DNA from: Schistosoma haematobium
Taxonomy: Eukaryota; Platyhelminthes; Trematoda; Strigeidida; Schistosomatidae
Assembly: GCF_000699445.3 (NCBI RefSeq)
Contig: NC_067196.1
Span: forward strand, 85,674,364-85,738,363
Length of the DNA stretch: 64,000 nucleotides
Reading direction: 5' to 3'
Positions 23,730 to 35,744 of the stretch are shown here, piece by piece. Below the pieces are notes generated by a model. That model did no database searches and had not been told where the DNA came from. It saw only the letters and a program-made list of their open reading frames with translations. The position numbers and the translations under genes were made by a program. Each line of letters opens with the position of its first letter. Positions within the stretch are counted from its first letter, which is position 1.

Positions 23730-24725
23730 GTTGAATTTACCACTATCAGGAGATTCCTAGTAGGTTGTAGACAGAAAGTAAGCATAAATTCCAAGTGCTC
23801 CACCTGGAGATCAGTGATTAGTAAAGTGCCTCAAGGTTCTATCCTAGGTCCTTTACTTTTTGTACTGTATGTAAATGATCTCCCAAGTATAGTACAGTTC
23901 AAGATGTTATTATACGCTGACGATGTAAAAATCTGGCGAGTAATAACTGGAGACGCAGATGCATGTGCAATTCAGGCAGGCTTAAATAAAGTGATAAATT
24001 AGTCTAAAGAGTGACTGATGCCTATCAACGCGGTAAAGTGCGTCTACATGCACTTTGGGGATACAAAGGTCAATAGGTACAGCATAGGGGAAGCGCCTGT
24101 ACCCGTGGTCCGGTCTAATAAGGATCTTGGGGTGACAGTGAGTCACGATCTTAAGACCACGGTTAAGACGTTCACAACCCAATGGGCTTTAAGACGAACA
24201 TTCACTAAGTTAGATACTGCCATGTTCACTACAGTATACACGACCTTAGCGAGAACTAAGCTTGAGGACTGCGTTCAGTTTGTAAATCCCTGTTTAAAAG
24301 GTAACTCGGATATCCTGGAAGAAGTACAGAGGGCAGGTACGCGTGAAATTCCATAACTCCGGGGTCTGCCATACAAAGAGTGGCTTGAAAAGCTATAACT
24401 CTTTACTCTATTATATCTCAGACTAAGAGGTGATCTAATTTTGATGTATATAATACTAAGAAATGATTTTGAACCTAATATATTCTCTTTCTTTCTTCCC
24501 ATTAGATCGGAACATCTCAGAGAACGTAGCAGGTGAGTAGAAATGCTAAGAACGAACAAAATACCCGTGGCATACAGGTTTTCACACCGAGCCATCAATC
24601 CTTGGAACCTGTTACCCAAAGCAGTGGTGTCCGCACCTTTAATTGACACATTCAAGAGAATACTGGACACTCATAGAAGCATACTAGAAAAGGCATAACA
24701 TAGGCCGTAGGCCTTCTGTCCTTAC
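23730..24725 (+). mobile_element. CR1/jockey-like LINE with YADD motif
   Basis: Reverse-transcriptase domain: VPQGSILGPLLFVLYVNDLP then LLYADDVKIWR in the frame ending at 24002. After a stop it continues in another frame (24018-24356) with NKDLGVTVSHDLK and TTVYTTLARTKLEDCVQFV, then RGLPYKEWLEKL, a RGDLI block and the C-terminal FSHRAINPWNLLPKAVV. Stops and frame changes make it a pseudogene. The 5' endonuclease part is absent. Confidence 0.85.
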
Positions 24726-24954
24726 TACACAAATCTGAATCTGAAACTAAATTTTTACATTAAAAAAATACTGTTAACTTGCATTATCATATCAATATCA
24801 ATATTCATTAATTAGTTGTACAAAATAGAATTTCAGAACCTACCTGTTTTAGATTTGTTTGGACTGAATAGTCATTAAACAATCACAAATTATCATAATG
24901 CTAAATACTAGAAAACTCAAACAGAAACACCATAGTTTGTAACATGCTTCCCTA

Positions 24955-25128
24955 ATTCTTTCTTTGCTATCCTTATATGCAATCTTTCTTTTATATATTA
25001 CTACCATTGAAGTAACTACTGCTATGAATTCGGTGTTTATCTTGTTGTGCTAATGAGGTATAACAACTCGGATCGATTCATATAGGTACCTGATCCTACG
25101 TTGTAGCTAACTGACTGACTGACTGATT
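24955..25128 (+). mobile_element. 3' end fragment of LINE family L7
   Basis: Matches the 3' untranslated ends at about 36840-36985 and 63200-63363: an ATCTTTCTTTTATATA block, GGTGTTTATCTTGTTGTGCT, then CTACGTTGTAGCTAACTGACTGACTGACTG. It carries no coding part. Confidence 0.8.
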
Positions 25129-25553
25129 TACCTATCCTACGACAAAATGAGTAATAAATAAATAGAATTTTTAAGACTTTATGTATGATGAATGATAAAG
25201 ACAGTTGCATAAGGTGTATCCATCACTTTATTCATAATTTTAAATGATTACTTTTAATTGGTGAATCGCCAACGACTTAACAGTGGATAAATTTTTGATT
25301 CCACCTCTCTTTGATCCTTTATCTACGGTAAATTAAAGTATCAATTTTCTATGCATTAATTAGTTTGCTCTTTTAGAACATTGAAATAATTAAGCTATAT
25401 AGATTGTAATTAACCTTTATATCATTGACAACTTTAACTTTTGTGTAAATGGGATATAAAGTATGCGCATTTATATTTCTTAATAATTGATATTATTTAG
25501 TCTAGGTTGTATAAAGTTGAGTTGTATCGAGGCGTATGAATAATAATAATGAT
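25129..25553. other. AT-rich stretch, nothing recognised
   Basis: No feature recognised. Confidence 0.4.
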
Positions 25554-25957
25554 AATTCACTTGGTATTGTTTGGCTTGTATCTTCCTATTGAGGTTTAAG
25601 ACTGCAATTGATCAGTATGTTATTGGCATATGTGCATACTGTGCGTATGCCTCGATATTACCTTAATTCACAAGCTATTTGTAAGCAATGATGGATAGTG
25701 GGTAGCAGTGGAATCCAGGACGCGCGTTTCGTCTTATTTGGGATTCGTCAGCCGAATGTACCTGCATCTCAGAGAGTTGATGTTTACTGTGGGACTCGAA
25801 CCCACTACCATTTGCTTCAAACGCCATCGCGTTATCCACTCAGCTACTGAGTCCTGATAGCCACTTGATTGTGCAATGAGGTGAATTTGAATTCACTTGG
25901 TATTGTTTGGCTTGTATCTTGCCATTGAGGTTTAAGACTGCAATTGATCAGTCGTTA
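25554..25957 (-). mobile_element. Sm-alpha repeat, 1.2 tandem units of 336 bp
   Basis: The block AATTCACTTGGTATTGTTTG... recurs at 25554 and about 25890 (about 67 bases, few differences), giving a period close to 336 bases, the known Sm-alpha size. Minus strand: a well-preserved tRNA-like head (about 25858-25788) with T-arm GTGGGTTCGAGTCCCAC, then hammerhead 25755-25714 (CTGACGA and GAAACGCGCGTCCTGG kept, two stem II mismatches). Pol III transcription from such internal A/B boxes is known for Sm-alpha. Confidence 0.85.
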
Positions 25958-26599
25958 CATTATAATTACGAGAGAAATCGATGAGGTGTATTTCATCCTA
26001 TTTAGTACTTTTTCCAACTTGAATAAAATAGTGTCTATCTAGATACAGTAGCTTAGTGAATAATATGTTTTTGTTGTTTTAAGTGTTTGATATTGAATTC
26101 AAATTACAGTATGAAGTAGGTATATCTAGCTTGTAAGTTCTTCATAGAACTGATTCCAGTTAATACATTTCTATGTAAAATTTGTATCTATAAACAATGT
26201 CAATAAATTCATTGAAGATGACAATATTCTAACAGAATTTAACTATACCCAATCCTAAATCTTAACTACAGGATTATACAAACTCTTATATTATGTATAT
26301 TTGTTAACGAATACTAAACAATTCAGTGATACATAATCATCATCAAACAAAAATACAGGCTTTAACAATCATTTGCATGATTAATTTCAAATCTAAGTTT
26401 TTTCTTTCTAGTAATAGAACTAAGCGTAATCTATGTGATATTTACTACTTAGAATAAGAAAAATGAAAAAAAAATTTTTTGACAGAACTGGGTCGTACTC
26501 AAATACTTTTTTTAACAACTCTGTATATCTCGTGAATCAATATCATTCTATAATTCAGTTATTAATTTAACAAGGATATCAACTTGTTAGAACCTGAGT

Positions 26600-26602
<3 letters not shown>
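25958..26602. other. AT-rich stretch, nothing recognised
   Basis: No recognisable gene or repeat. Confidence 0.45.

Positions 26603-26639
<37 letters not shown>
26603..26639. repeat. (AT)n microsatellite
   Basis: Perfect AT dinucleotide tract. Confidence 0.95.
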
Positions 26640-26642
<3 letters not shown>

Positions 26643-26760
26643 GTCAAGGCGAATGCGTGATTGTATACGTTATTATAAATAGTATGGTTGTCCTGGAAAT
26701 TCATTATTATTATTATCATCAAATTAAAACGATGGCGGGAATATTTTTAGTCAATTACAC

Positions 26761-26784
26761 GAGAGAGAGAGAGAGAGAGAGAGA
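26761..26784. repeat. (GA)12 microsatellite
   Basis: Twelve perfect GA units. Confidence 0.95.
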
Positions 26785-27084
26785 AATCTTGATTGTTTAA
26801 AATTTCAATTTAGCAAATTATTTGACTATTCCATTTACATTCAAATTTGTGATATTCATTTAGTTAGATAATAAATACTAACCGTAAATTTAATTGATAC
26901 AATGAGAATTGGTCATATTGTAATGAACGAGAATACAAGAAGGGATAATCGAATGTATTTGAACACAAAATCTGAAAACCATATATTAAATACTTCATTT
27001 GCAAAATGTCAACCAGTCATCTCAAACTTTATTGTTTCTTCTACTTGAAGTTTGTGCTGATGATGTCATTCAGAAGAATGATGA
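26785..27084. other. AT-rich stretch, nothing recognised
   Basis: No feature recognised. Confidence 0.4.
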
Positions 27085-27172
27085 AAACTCCACGATCAAA
27101 CCATTCAACTTAGAGAACAACACTCAATCAAAATCATCCACTTGAGTTATAAATCTTGTTCACCACCTTATT
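27085..27172 (+). repeat. Hairpin repeat family J, second copy
   Basis: Matches the reverse complement of 2326-2412, but the inverted arms are more diverged and the hairpin is weaker. Confidence 0.6.
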
Positions 27173-27253
27173 GTTCCTTCATTTCCACACCAAACATTCT
27201 CGTTTTTCTTCTATCTTCTTAATCTTCTACTGTCAGGCAATTCACTTTTAATT

Positions 27254-27333
27254 TCAATGGTTAAGATCATGAGTCAATTGAAGCTAGACCACCATTGAAA
27301 TTACTATAATATCCACAAAACCCATCTGATATT
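27254..27333 (+). mobile_element. 80-bp mini fold-back of SINE family A, 15-bp TSD
   Basis: Flanked by the identical 15-mer AATTCACTTTTAATT at 27239-27253 and 27334-27348. It consists only of an inverted piece of the family A tail joined to the direct last 40 or so bases ending CCACAAAACCCATCTGATATT. There is no tRNA-like part and no hammerhead. It shows that the 3' terminal sequence is enough to be seen in a discrete insertion. Confidence 0.85.
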
Positions 27334-27348
27334 AATTCACTTTTAATT

Positions 27349-28055
27349 GATGATACATACTACTTATATCTATTGACGTCAGTAGCATATACCACAATAT
27401 GTTTGTTCACATATTTCTTTATATCACGAAGTTTTTGATGTTATTCTACATATATATATAAATTCAATGAACATTATTGGTAGATTAGTAGTTTAGAGGT
27501 TTATGAATAATTGATTGGTCATAGTTTACATCAAGAACTAAATTTACATAAATAACCGTTGAAAATTTATGAGAAATTCATCAAAGGTTGAATTTTGTTC
27601 ACAGTCCTAATCCATTAACTTGTCATGCATAGACTCTAAGACATTCATATCTCATAGAAAACGTATGACCTTTGGATAGTTGATTTGAAAATGTCGATCG
27701 ACTGCTCCTAATTCAGTGGTGTAGAGTTATTATGGTCATTAACAAACATGGTCCTATAATCGATATTTATATTGTGATTGAATACTGCAACGAAACTTCG
27801 AACTAGGATAGAATATTCTTCCAGTCTTCCCTGGCTTTCAATGATAAGTTAGCTGACTTAAATACATGATCAAACCACCTTCATTATTATAACTTGTAAA
27901 ACTGAATTAACGAGACTATATAATTAGAATTTCCCCTGAGATTGCTTTATGGAGACTGGTTAAGTCTATAGGTTATATTCAACACCGATCAATTTCAGCT
28001 GAAATATCGATGAACACCGATGTTCAGCGAATAACATTTTTTGATCCACTTTTAG
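27349..28055. other. AT-rich stretch, nothing recognised
   Basis: No feature recognised. Confidence 0.45.
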
Positions 28056-28310
28056 GTCCCTCAGCAGTGTGCACTCATGAAAACCACTGGAAATCGAACC
28101 CAGGTCCTGTGATGAGCACCTAACTTCCAAACCACTGAGTCAGACTAATTGGGTAAATGTCTTATTTCAATCGCTTCTTGAAAGTAATGATGGTAAGAGC
28201 AGTTTTAATCACTTAATTTATTCAGATGGCTCATCATTGGAAACCAAAAAGAACTGAACGGGTATTCTATCCTAGTTTGAAATTTTTCATCAGTATCCAA
28301 CTACATTCCT
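28056..28310 (-). mobile_element. Old family A SINE pieces
   Basis: 28066-28150 reads on the minus strand as a tRNA-like box plus the start of a hammerhead. 28220-28310 is a separate degraded tail and hammerhead piece. The order is rearranged relative to intact copies. Confidence 0.5.
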
Positions 28311-28445
28311 TAACAAAAATGCTGGAAGTATTTGGAATTATGCAAAATGTAAATTTAGAAATATTTAGTTAATCTATTATAAAAATATTGGTGGTTTCTT
28401 AAAGGCTGGAAATCGTTATAATTATACTGAGCTAACTATGGCGTA

Positions 28446-28713
28446 GCTGGAAGTGGATAGGACACACATTGAGGAAAGCACCCAACTGCGTCACAAAACA
28501 AGTCCTCACATGGAATCCTCAAGGCCCAATTTGTAGGAGGAGGAGGAGAGGAAGACCAAAGAATACATGACGCCGGAAAATGGAGATAGACATGAGAAAA
28601 ATGAACAAGAATTGGATGGAACTAGAAAGGAAGGCAGAACGGGACAGAGTGGGTTGGAGAATGCTGGTCGGCGGCCTATGATCCATTAGGAGTAACAGGC
28701 GTAAGTAAGTAAG
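28446..28713 (+). mobile_element. RTE-like LINE 3' end with 13-bp TSD
   Basis: Flanked by TAACTATGGCGTA at 28433-28445 and 28714-28726. It encodes the KWIGHTLRK block and the C-terminal tail with stops, ending GGAGTAACAGGCGTAAGTAAGTAAG. A clean short 5'-truncated LINE insertion. Confidence 0.85.
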
Positions 28714-28839
28714 TAACTATGGCGTAAGAGTTCTTCGAGATTTTCAATGAATTTTTTTTGATGCGGAGAACCTATTAGATATATTTGATTGCTACGCTAT
28801 AGAACAATTATTTTCTAAAAATAAAACTCCGCCTGTAGC

Positions 28840-28962
28840 CCTTCCATAGTTACTGCTGGTCCCAAGCCCGGGTAAAGGAGGAGGGTTGGGCATGGGGTTA
28901 GCGACCTTATCCTGTAGAAAACTAACTCGCTAAAAAACGCCGACCAGAAAAAAAGTAAGTAA
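28840..28962 (+). mobile_element. RTE-like LINE 5' untranslated fragment
   Basis: Matches the start of the large element at 35745-35826 plus 36989-37025 (TAGTTACTGCTGGTCCCAAGC, AAACTAACTCGCT, CCGACCAGAAAAA). It ends in AGTAAGTAA. It lies just 3' of another RTE fragment, so the order is inverted relative to a full element. Confidence 0.65.
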
Positions 28963-29669
28963 CAGATCAATAGACAATGTTTCAGAAATTACTAAGCAAG
29001 CTTCCAAACATTGTGGAATATTTGGTAAACTACATTACTACCATATAAACTTAAGCATTGTGTACACATCTGTGGCTAAACTAGCACATCAACTGTATAA
29101 ATTAAAAAGACCACTATGACAGTCATTAGTGAAAATGTCTACATGAATGAGTCATCGAAAGCTCAGGATAGTAGTAGGGATAAAGTAGTCATGAATTCGC
29201 CAAGAAACTTCAGGAGACATGATATTTAGATACGAAGGCAATGAATTGACGTGATACGAAATATTCACCTTATACTTCGGCCTAAAAGATAAATTTGAGT
29301 CTGTCTACGTATACATAAACATAAGTTACCTGTAAAATGAAACGATAAAGTTTCTCTTAAAGACAGCTGTGGAAATGAGTTAGTCTGAGAAAACGTCGAA
29401 ATACTGAACACATGATATACGAAGAAATACAGAGAATTTTTAAAAGCTTTGCATTCTAATCAAGTGTCGAAATCGGTCAAATCTACCGGCCAGTAATAAA
29501 ACCTACAAGACGAAAGTTCAAATAAAGAGAATCAATAACCAAGACAGACATGCAACTGTTGGTGATAAATTTCTAGGTAACAACCATCCGGATTCTAGGT
29601 CGACAGAATGAGCTGTTAGTCAATTGTTGAATAATTAATAATAATTTAAAACAATTAGTCCCTTTGATA
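28963..29669. other. Stretch with no recognised feature
   Basis: Slightly richer in G/C than its flanks around 29100-29500, which could be a decayed transposon. No motif could be named. Confidence 0.4.
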
Positions 29670-29745
29670 AATTTCGATAATGCAATGAGAAGACGAAGAT
29701 TATCAGTTCTGATAATCTTCGTCTTCTCATTGCATTATCGAAATT
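29670..29745. repeat. Perfect 37-bp inverted repeat, 2-base spacer
   Basis: Arm 29670-29706 and arm 29709-29745 are exact complements around a TT spacer. The match stops abruptly at both outer ends. It can form a 37-bp hairpin in either RNA strand. Confidence 0.95.
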
Positions 29746-31067
29746 AATAATAACTCATTTCTTTTCTGAGTATTTGTTAATGAGTTTTACAACTAAACTA
29801 ATTATCTCAGAGACCAAAACACCTCCAGAAAATTTGAACTCGTTATCCTTTAGTATCAATCAATCTGTTCGATCTACCTACAATAACTATGTACATTGAT
29901 TATGGTATTTGGGTTCTTTGAAATGCTCAACCGTAATTTTAGCTTAGAATAGCAATATCATTGTGATACTGTCTTCGGAGTGAATTGTCAACTATTAGAT
30001 AAGGAAGAAGATTTGTAGCTACGTAAAATGGTTTTTTTGAAATTACGTTCTCTGAGCTATGTGATTCAGTTATAAAGCTTTCATCATTTTCCAAGACATC
30101 ATCAGTATAAACTTCAGATAACAATGAACCACAGGCTTTTAATCACTTTCAAAATCGTTAAATACCTAATCACATCTTGGTATTTCCTAAATAAGAGTCA
30201 TCTTAAGACGATCTGAAAAGGTTATATTGTATGCTTACTTAGTCGATTACCTAATTTATACACGTTCAACTATGTATTAAGAAGGTTGATTTGATTGTTT
30301 TTATCACTCAGATTAAAAATAACTTACTGTTGCTCTCTTCGTTAATTGTTTGAGCAGCTACATTCATATTTTAATATGGGTTGTAATGAACACTAAAAAT
30401 AGGCCTATTGAATGTAAGATTTCCGGTTTTCCAAAACTAGTTGTTATTAGCTATCCAGATTAACTTACAGAGAATACAAATAGTTTGTTATTGTAAAATG
30501 TTTTCCCTGTCATTAAATCAGTCTTTACTCAACTATTTCTCTCTCAATATGATTCAGAATGGATTGTTCAACTTCTTTTTTTTTAGACTTCTATTGACAG
30601 CATTCAAAATTCGTCAGATTATAATCACAACAATATGACAAGACGGTGAGGTGGTTAAAGAAGTTAAGAAATAACTGTGAAGCTTTATAATTATGTGTTT
30701 TATCAGACAGTTTTAAAGATTATTCAACTCAATTGAATAACATTGGCATTCAATACAGTACTGAAACGTCACCAGAAACTTAGTGTATATATTTTTATAT
30801 AGTGTGACTTATAAGGATTATGATAACTTCTAACTAGACATTTCATATATTTCTGAAGAAAAACTCATCAATGTTAAAATGAACTTCATCTCATTTGAGA
30901 GCATCGATAGACATAGTTGAAAGAATAACAATGAACTATAGTTTTCCACAACTGTATAAAAGTTTGCTAATCCTTCATTCTCAAATTTCATAGTTTTTAA
31001 CGTAGTAGTAGTATCGATTTCTTGTGATTACTTAACATGCTATTCTTCACTACAGTTTTAGAAAATG
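29746..31067. other. AT-rich stretch, nothing recognised
   Basis: A weak relative of hairpin family J may lie near 30010-30065. No gene signal. Confidence 0.45.
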
Positions 31068-31412
31068 ATCAGTCAGTTAGTTGCATCGTAGGACCAAGCG
31101 AATATATGCATCGGTTCAAGTTGTCATACCTCATTAGCACAACAAGATAAACACCAAATTCATAGAAGTGATTACTTCAATGGTAATAATGTATGAAAGA
31201 AAGATTGTGTATAAGGATGTAGTACAGGAAGAAGGAATTAGTTAGTAGAAAGTAAGATATTAAGCAATTTTAATCTCACGGTTTAAGAGGAAACAAAGCA
31301 TAAGTACACCTACAACATTGTGATCGATCATGAGCCATGTCACCCAGATTCTTCAACCATTAGTTACGATAGTCACGCGGACCACAACCAAGTAGTCTGC
31401 ATCTGTCAATGA
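31068..31412 (-). mobile_element. LINE family L7, 3' fragment
   Basis: Minus strand, corresponding to CRLLGCGPRDYRN, LGDMA and the 3' untranslated end that finishes with AACTGACTGA. It is the same family as 35827-36988 and 62490-63363. Confidence 0.8.
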
Positions 31413-32341
31413 TAGTAAATGGATAATTGTCATCAAGATGAGAATTAATTAAGTATCAGGATTATATTATCGCTTCTTTATCCACCATTTATTATGAATA
31501 TTAATGATGTACTTCTCTTTAAATGAATGTAGAAAACCGGCTATTATTTTATAGAACTGCAGTAAGCCAATTCAACTACTGTATTATTTATCTGCTCACT
31601 GTAATTTAGACACTTGATTTATTATGTAAATTTCTGTGTGAGTATGATTGAGCAAATGTCTGCATATCAATTTTTAATCTATTCTCCTATTGGTTGTAAC
31701 ACACAGACAATCAATAATTTATCCATATTCGATTAACACTCATAAAATATATATGGATTTTTAACACTCACACACACACTCTTGTTTTCCCTATGTGCTC
31801 GCTTCCTGTACGCTTGCGGATTTTACCAATCTTTAACATTAAACTATCTCTATAACTGGTGTTTAGGCTTTTGAATAATCTCGAGTATATCTGTAATTCT
31901 ACTAGGAGATTTAGCCTGCATTAAATACTCAGTTAATGGGATACTATTTATTGAAGTCAGATATAGAGGAAATTAACCTCTACAGAACCACGTTTTTCTT
32001 CAATTCAAAGGTAGTTTCCATTATGAAACTAAATTACTGAGCGAATGATTTAAAAACAGATCTAATTAAACAATCATTCAATCTTAACTAAAAACCCTTC
32101 AGTTTTATTCATCTTCAGCTTTCTATGAGATCGAATCTTTGGTATTTAGGTTTCACTGTGATCACATTAATGTTAAGTCCATGAATGTGAGTGCCCTAGT
32201 TGTTACCTATCTAGTTACATTACTTTATTCTCAGACAATTACATTTGACTGTGACTTCTTCGTTTATAACAGTTTTTTAGTTGATACTACCTCTTGGAGA
32301 AATTGTATTCAAATAGGATATGAATTTCGTTCCATTGACAA
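31413..32341. other. AT-rich stretch, nothing recognised
   Basis: No feature recognised. Confidence 0.45.
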
Positions 32342-32350
32342 CTGTATATA

Positions 32351-32518
32351 TTTCACAGGTTGAAATCATGAGTCAGTTGAAGCTAGACCACCATTGAAAA
32401 CCTGGAAGCACTGGACGGCCGTTTCGTCCTAGTATGGGACTCCTCAGCAGTGCGCATCCACGAACCCGCCCCCGCTAGTTTTCAACCTGTGAAATTTCCT
32501 AAAAATCTCCACAAAACT

Positions 32519-32522
<4 letters not shown>
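32351..32522 (+). mobile_element. Short fold-back family A SINE in a (TA)n tract
   Basis: Flanked by CTGTATATA at 32342-32350 and 32523-32531. The inverted arm carries a complete hammerhead on the minus strand. The direct tail follows (TTTCAACCTGTGAAATTTCC ... CTCCACAAAACTCATT). There is no direct tRNA-like box. The right TSD runs into a TA microsatellite. Confidence 0.85.
32408..32453 (-). ncRNA. Hammerhead ribozyme, family A, all elements intact
   Basis: Minus strand: stem I GCACTG/CAGTGC, core CTGAGGA, stem II GTCC/GGAC with loop CATACTA, GAA, palindromic stem III ACGG/CCGT and cleavage-site C. No deviation from the canonical core is seen. It is the best-preserved family A ribozyme here. 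Confidence 0.85.

Positions 32523-32525
<3 letters not shown>

Positions 32526-32562
<37 letters not shown>
32526..32562. repeat. (TA)n microsatellite
   Basis: Perfect dinucleotide tract adjoining the SINE at 32351-32522. Confidence 0.95.
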
Positions 32563-32564
<2 letters not shown>

Positions 32565-32802
32565 TAAGGGATTGGCGTCGTAATCTCTACACAAATATTT
32601 GACCAGGATGGAAGTTGATAACAACTGATGAGTCAAAGATAAAATGGAAAGGTTATAGACTAACCAATAAGGTTGAACTTCTATCAATTCATATCCCAAT
32701 TAGATTTGAAAGAAATGAATCAGATTTTATACTAAAACATTATCTAATCAACTTCATCTTTTTAAAATTATAGGTGAGCCCTGTTTTCTTATTTATTTAT
32801 TT

Positions 32803-33510
32803 ATCAAATATTTCATATGACAAGTCAAATATCGCTTATTATAAATATCTGGTTTATAAAGATCTATGAGTCAGATAGAAAAAAATAACTTGTGTAGCAA
32901 CTGAATTTTACATGATAAACTTCCCTCTCTCTTTCATAATTATACGGTAACTGTATTGATATCAGAAGGGGTTTTTGTGGATATTATAATAATTTCAATA
33001 ATTGAGATCATGAGTCCACTATGGAAAACCATAAAAACCTGGGTCTGTTATGAGATAGTAACTCACTGAAGATTATGGTGGATATGTCGCTGAATTTCGT
33101 GGATTATTTGAAGTTAGACATTAACACCGTTGAATGCCATCCAGCTCAGTGGTTTAGTGGTTAAACAGTCATGCGCGGAACTGATAGGTCCTGTGTTCGA
33201 AACCCGTGAGGTGGGATCGTGTGTGCTCTCTGCTGAGGAGTCCCACAATAGAACGAAACGGCTGTTCAGTGCTTCCAGGTGGTTTAACTTCATTCGACTC
33301 ATGATTTGAACTAAGAAAATTACTATAATATCCACAACACCCCCTCCCGATATCAAATCTTTGTTATGACAAATCAAATATCATTTATTATAAATATCTA
33401 GTTTATAAAGATTTATGAGTCAGAAAAAAACAACTTGTGTAGCAACTGATTTTTACATGGTAAACTTTTTTTTTCTCTCTCTCTCTCTCATAATTATACA
33501 GTAATTTTAT
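32803..33510 (+). repeat. About 155-bp direct duplication flanking a SINE
   Basis: 32803-32960 and 33352-33510 align almost throughout (shared blocks TTATTATAAATATCT, AACTTGTGTAGCAACTGA, CATAATTATAC). The whole family A element 32961-33354 sits between them. That is far longer than a target-site duplication, so a segmental duplication is likelier. Confidence 0.8.
32961..33354 (+). mobile_element. Family A SINE with terminal inverted repeats
   Basis: Starts ATCAGAAGGGGTTTTTGTGG and ends with the corresponding inverted sequence near 33330-33354. Direct body: leader, tRNA-like box (about 33140-33205) and hammerhead 33226-33272 (CTGAGGA and GAAAC kept, stem II with one mismatch, stem I partly lost, cleavage base U). 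Confidence 0.75.
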
Positions 33511-33948
33511 TAACGCCTAGTTTGATTTTATTCAAAACAATATTGTGTATATGTTTTACTTACAGTGAATAACAGCTAAATCAAACGATATCCATTAATG
33601 ATGTTAAGTGTGTGTGTGTGTGCATGTGTACTATAATTTCTTGTGAAATAAGGGAAATGAATTCTTTCTATCAATTATCAATATAGTAAGTATTCATGAC
33701 CCTGAATATGTTCTATACAAGTTGGTGAAATACAAACAAACAATAGTATATAATGTCATAGTAACAGTAAGAAATTAAAAAAAAACAATAACAATAACAT
33801 TAGAATAACCTAGAAACTAGACAAATAGGAATCCGATTTTGAGTCGTCAATTTTTTTCTTTTTCTTCTTTAAATGTTTAATGTCTACACCAAGTTAAATC
33901 GATAAAACAAAAATAATGTCATTGATGATATTACCATTGTTATTTTTG
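33511..33948. other. AT-rich stretch with short (GT)n
   Basis: GT run near 33609-33622 and (CT)n near 33473-33490 just upstream; otherwise nothing recognised. Confidence 0.5.
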
Positions 33949-34698
<750 letters not shown>

Positions 34699-34996
34699 AC
34701 AACAACAAGTGAATCGGTTTTTTCGTGTCTTTTTTGAACAATTGATTTTTAAAAATAAATAAACAAACATAATATGACCTCCAATATTTAGGTTAATTGA
34801 TTCATTTCCCATTTATAACCAAATTTATAATGATTATCGTTAAAGTTACCAAGTTTGTCCCATGTTTTACTTTTAATAATGATTGATGTTAGTTTGGTGA
34901 TGAGCGGATAAAAGTTATTTTAAAATAGAGAATTAAGGAAATATTTATCTGAAAACAGGTAGAAAGAAGCATGATGTTTATTTAACAACTACTGCC
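34699..34996. other. AT-rich stretch, nothing recognised
   Basis: No feature recognised. Confidence 0.4.
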
Positions 34997-35412
34997 AGGG
35001 AAGTCCTACTCACTGCCTTCTCGAGCCAGAGGTGTTTTTTACGAAAACAAGAGGACTAAAAGCGAATGTCCAGCGCTTTAACCGGTTTGGTGGATACGGA
35101 GGATCCACCTAGAGAAGTTGGAAAACCATGATTCCAAACCAATAGTGCACATGGGTTCCAGGATTTTAAGGAAACAAATGGCATATTGAATTGTTGTTGG
35201 TCACCGGTTACCAAAAGACTGCATCTCCTGACGTTACTCAACTGCCTTGTTTATTAGACCTTCATGCCAAAGGCTTGGGGTGTGGTCCCCTAAGAAAACC
35301 ACATGCTTCGGCTTGGGCACCCGGGAGGTGTTTCAGCCCTCACATAAATCGAATGATTTACGTGGCGCATATCTGGTTGATGCCTCCTCACACCAATGTT
35401 CATGTGTTTAAA
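34997..35412 (+). repeat. G/C-richer dispersed repeat family I, copy 1
   Basis: Reverse-complement counterpart of 48658-49136, sharing blocks such as CACATGCTTCGGCTTGGGCACC and CCAATGTTCATGTGTTTAAATAAAC at the 3' end. The A-rich end and the composition contrast with its surroundings suggest a retroposed or transposon end. No intact frame. Confidence 0.75.
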
Positions 35413-35415
35413 TAA

Positions 35416-35744
35416 ACAATTATTTTGATTATCCGCACTTATATTCGTGCTAAATCAAGATAAAGTAATCTCTGTCACGTTGAAATCTCTGTAATCCCTA
35501 TGTGTATTTATATACCGATATAAGTTAAGTGTATTATTAAAGAATATTATATGATTTTCAGATTACTGCTTGACTAAATGAGAAATAAAATTAATGTAAC
35601 CACTAGTTGATGTTTAAAAGTAAACAACTAATCTGATTTTAATCGATAAGACATTTAAAAGCTATTCAACTAATTTAAACACAAGATGAAGTATAAGTCA
35701 AGGTCATATAATTCAAAGGCCGTATAGTTATACTAAGTCCCCCT
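35416..35744. other. AT-rich stretch, nothing recognised
   Basis: No feature recognised. Confidence 0.4.

Noticed and set aside
25554..25957. CRISPR-like or LTR-like reading of the direct repeats
   Set aside because: Period and content match the Sm-alpha repeat, and the organism is eukaryotic.
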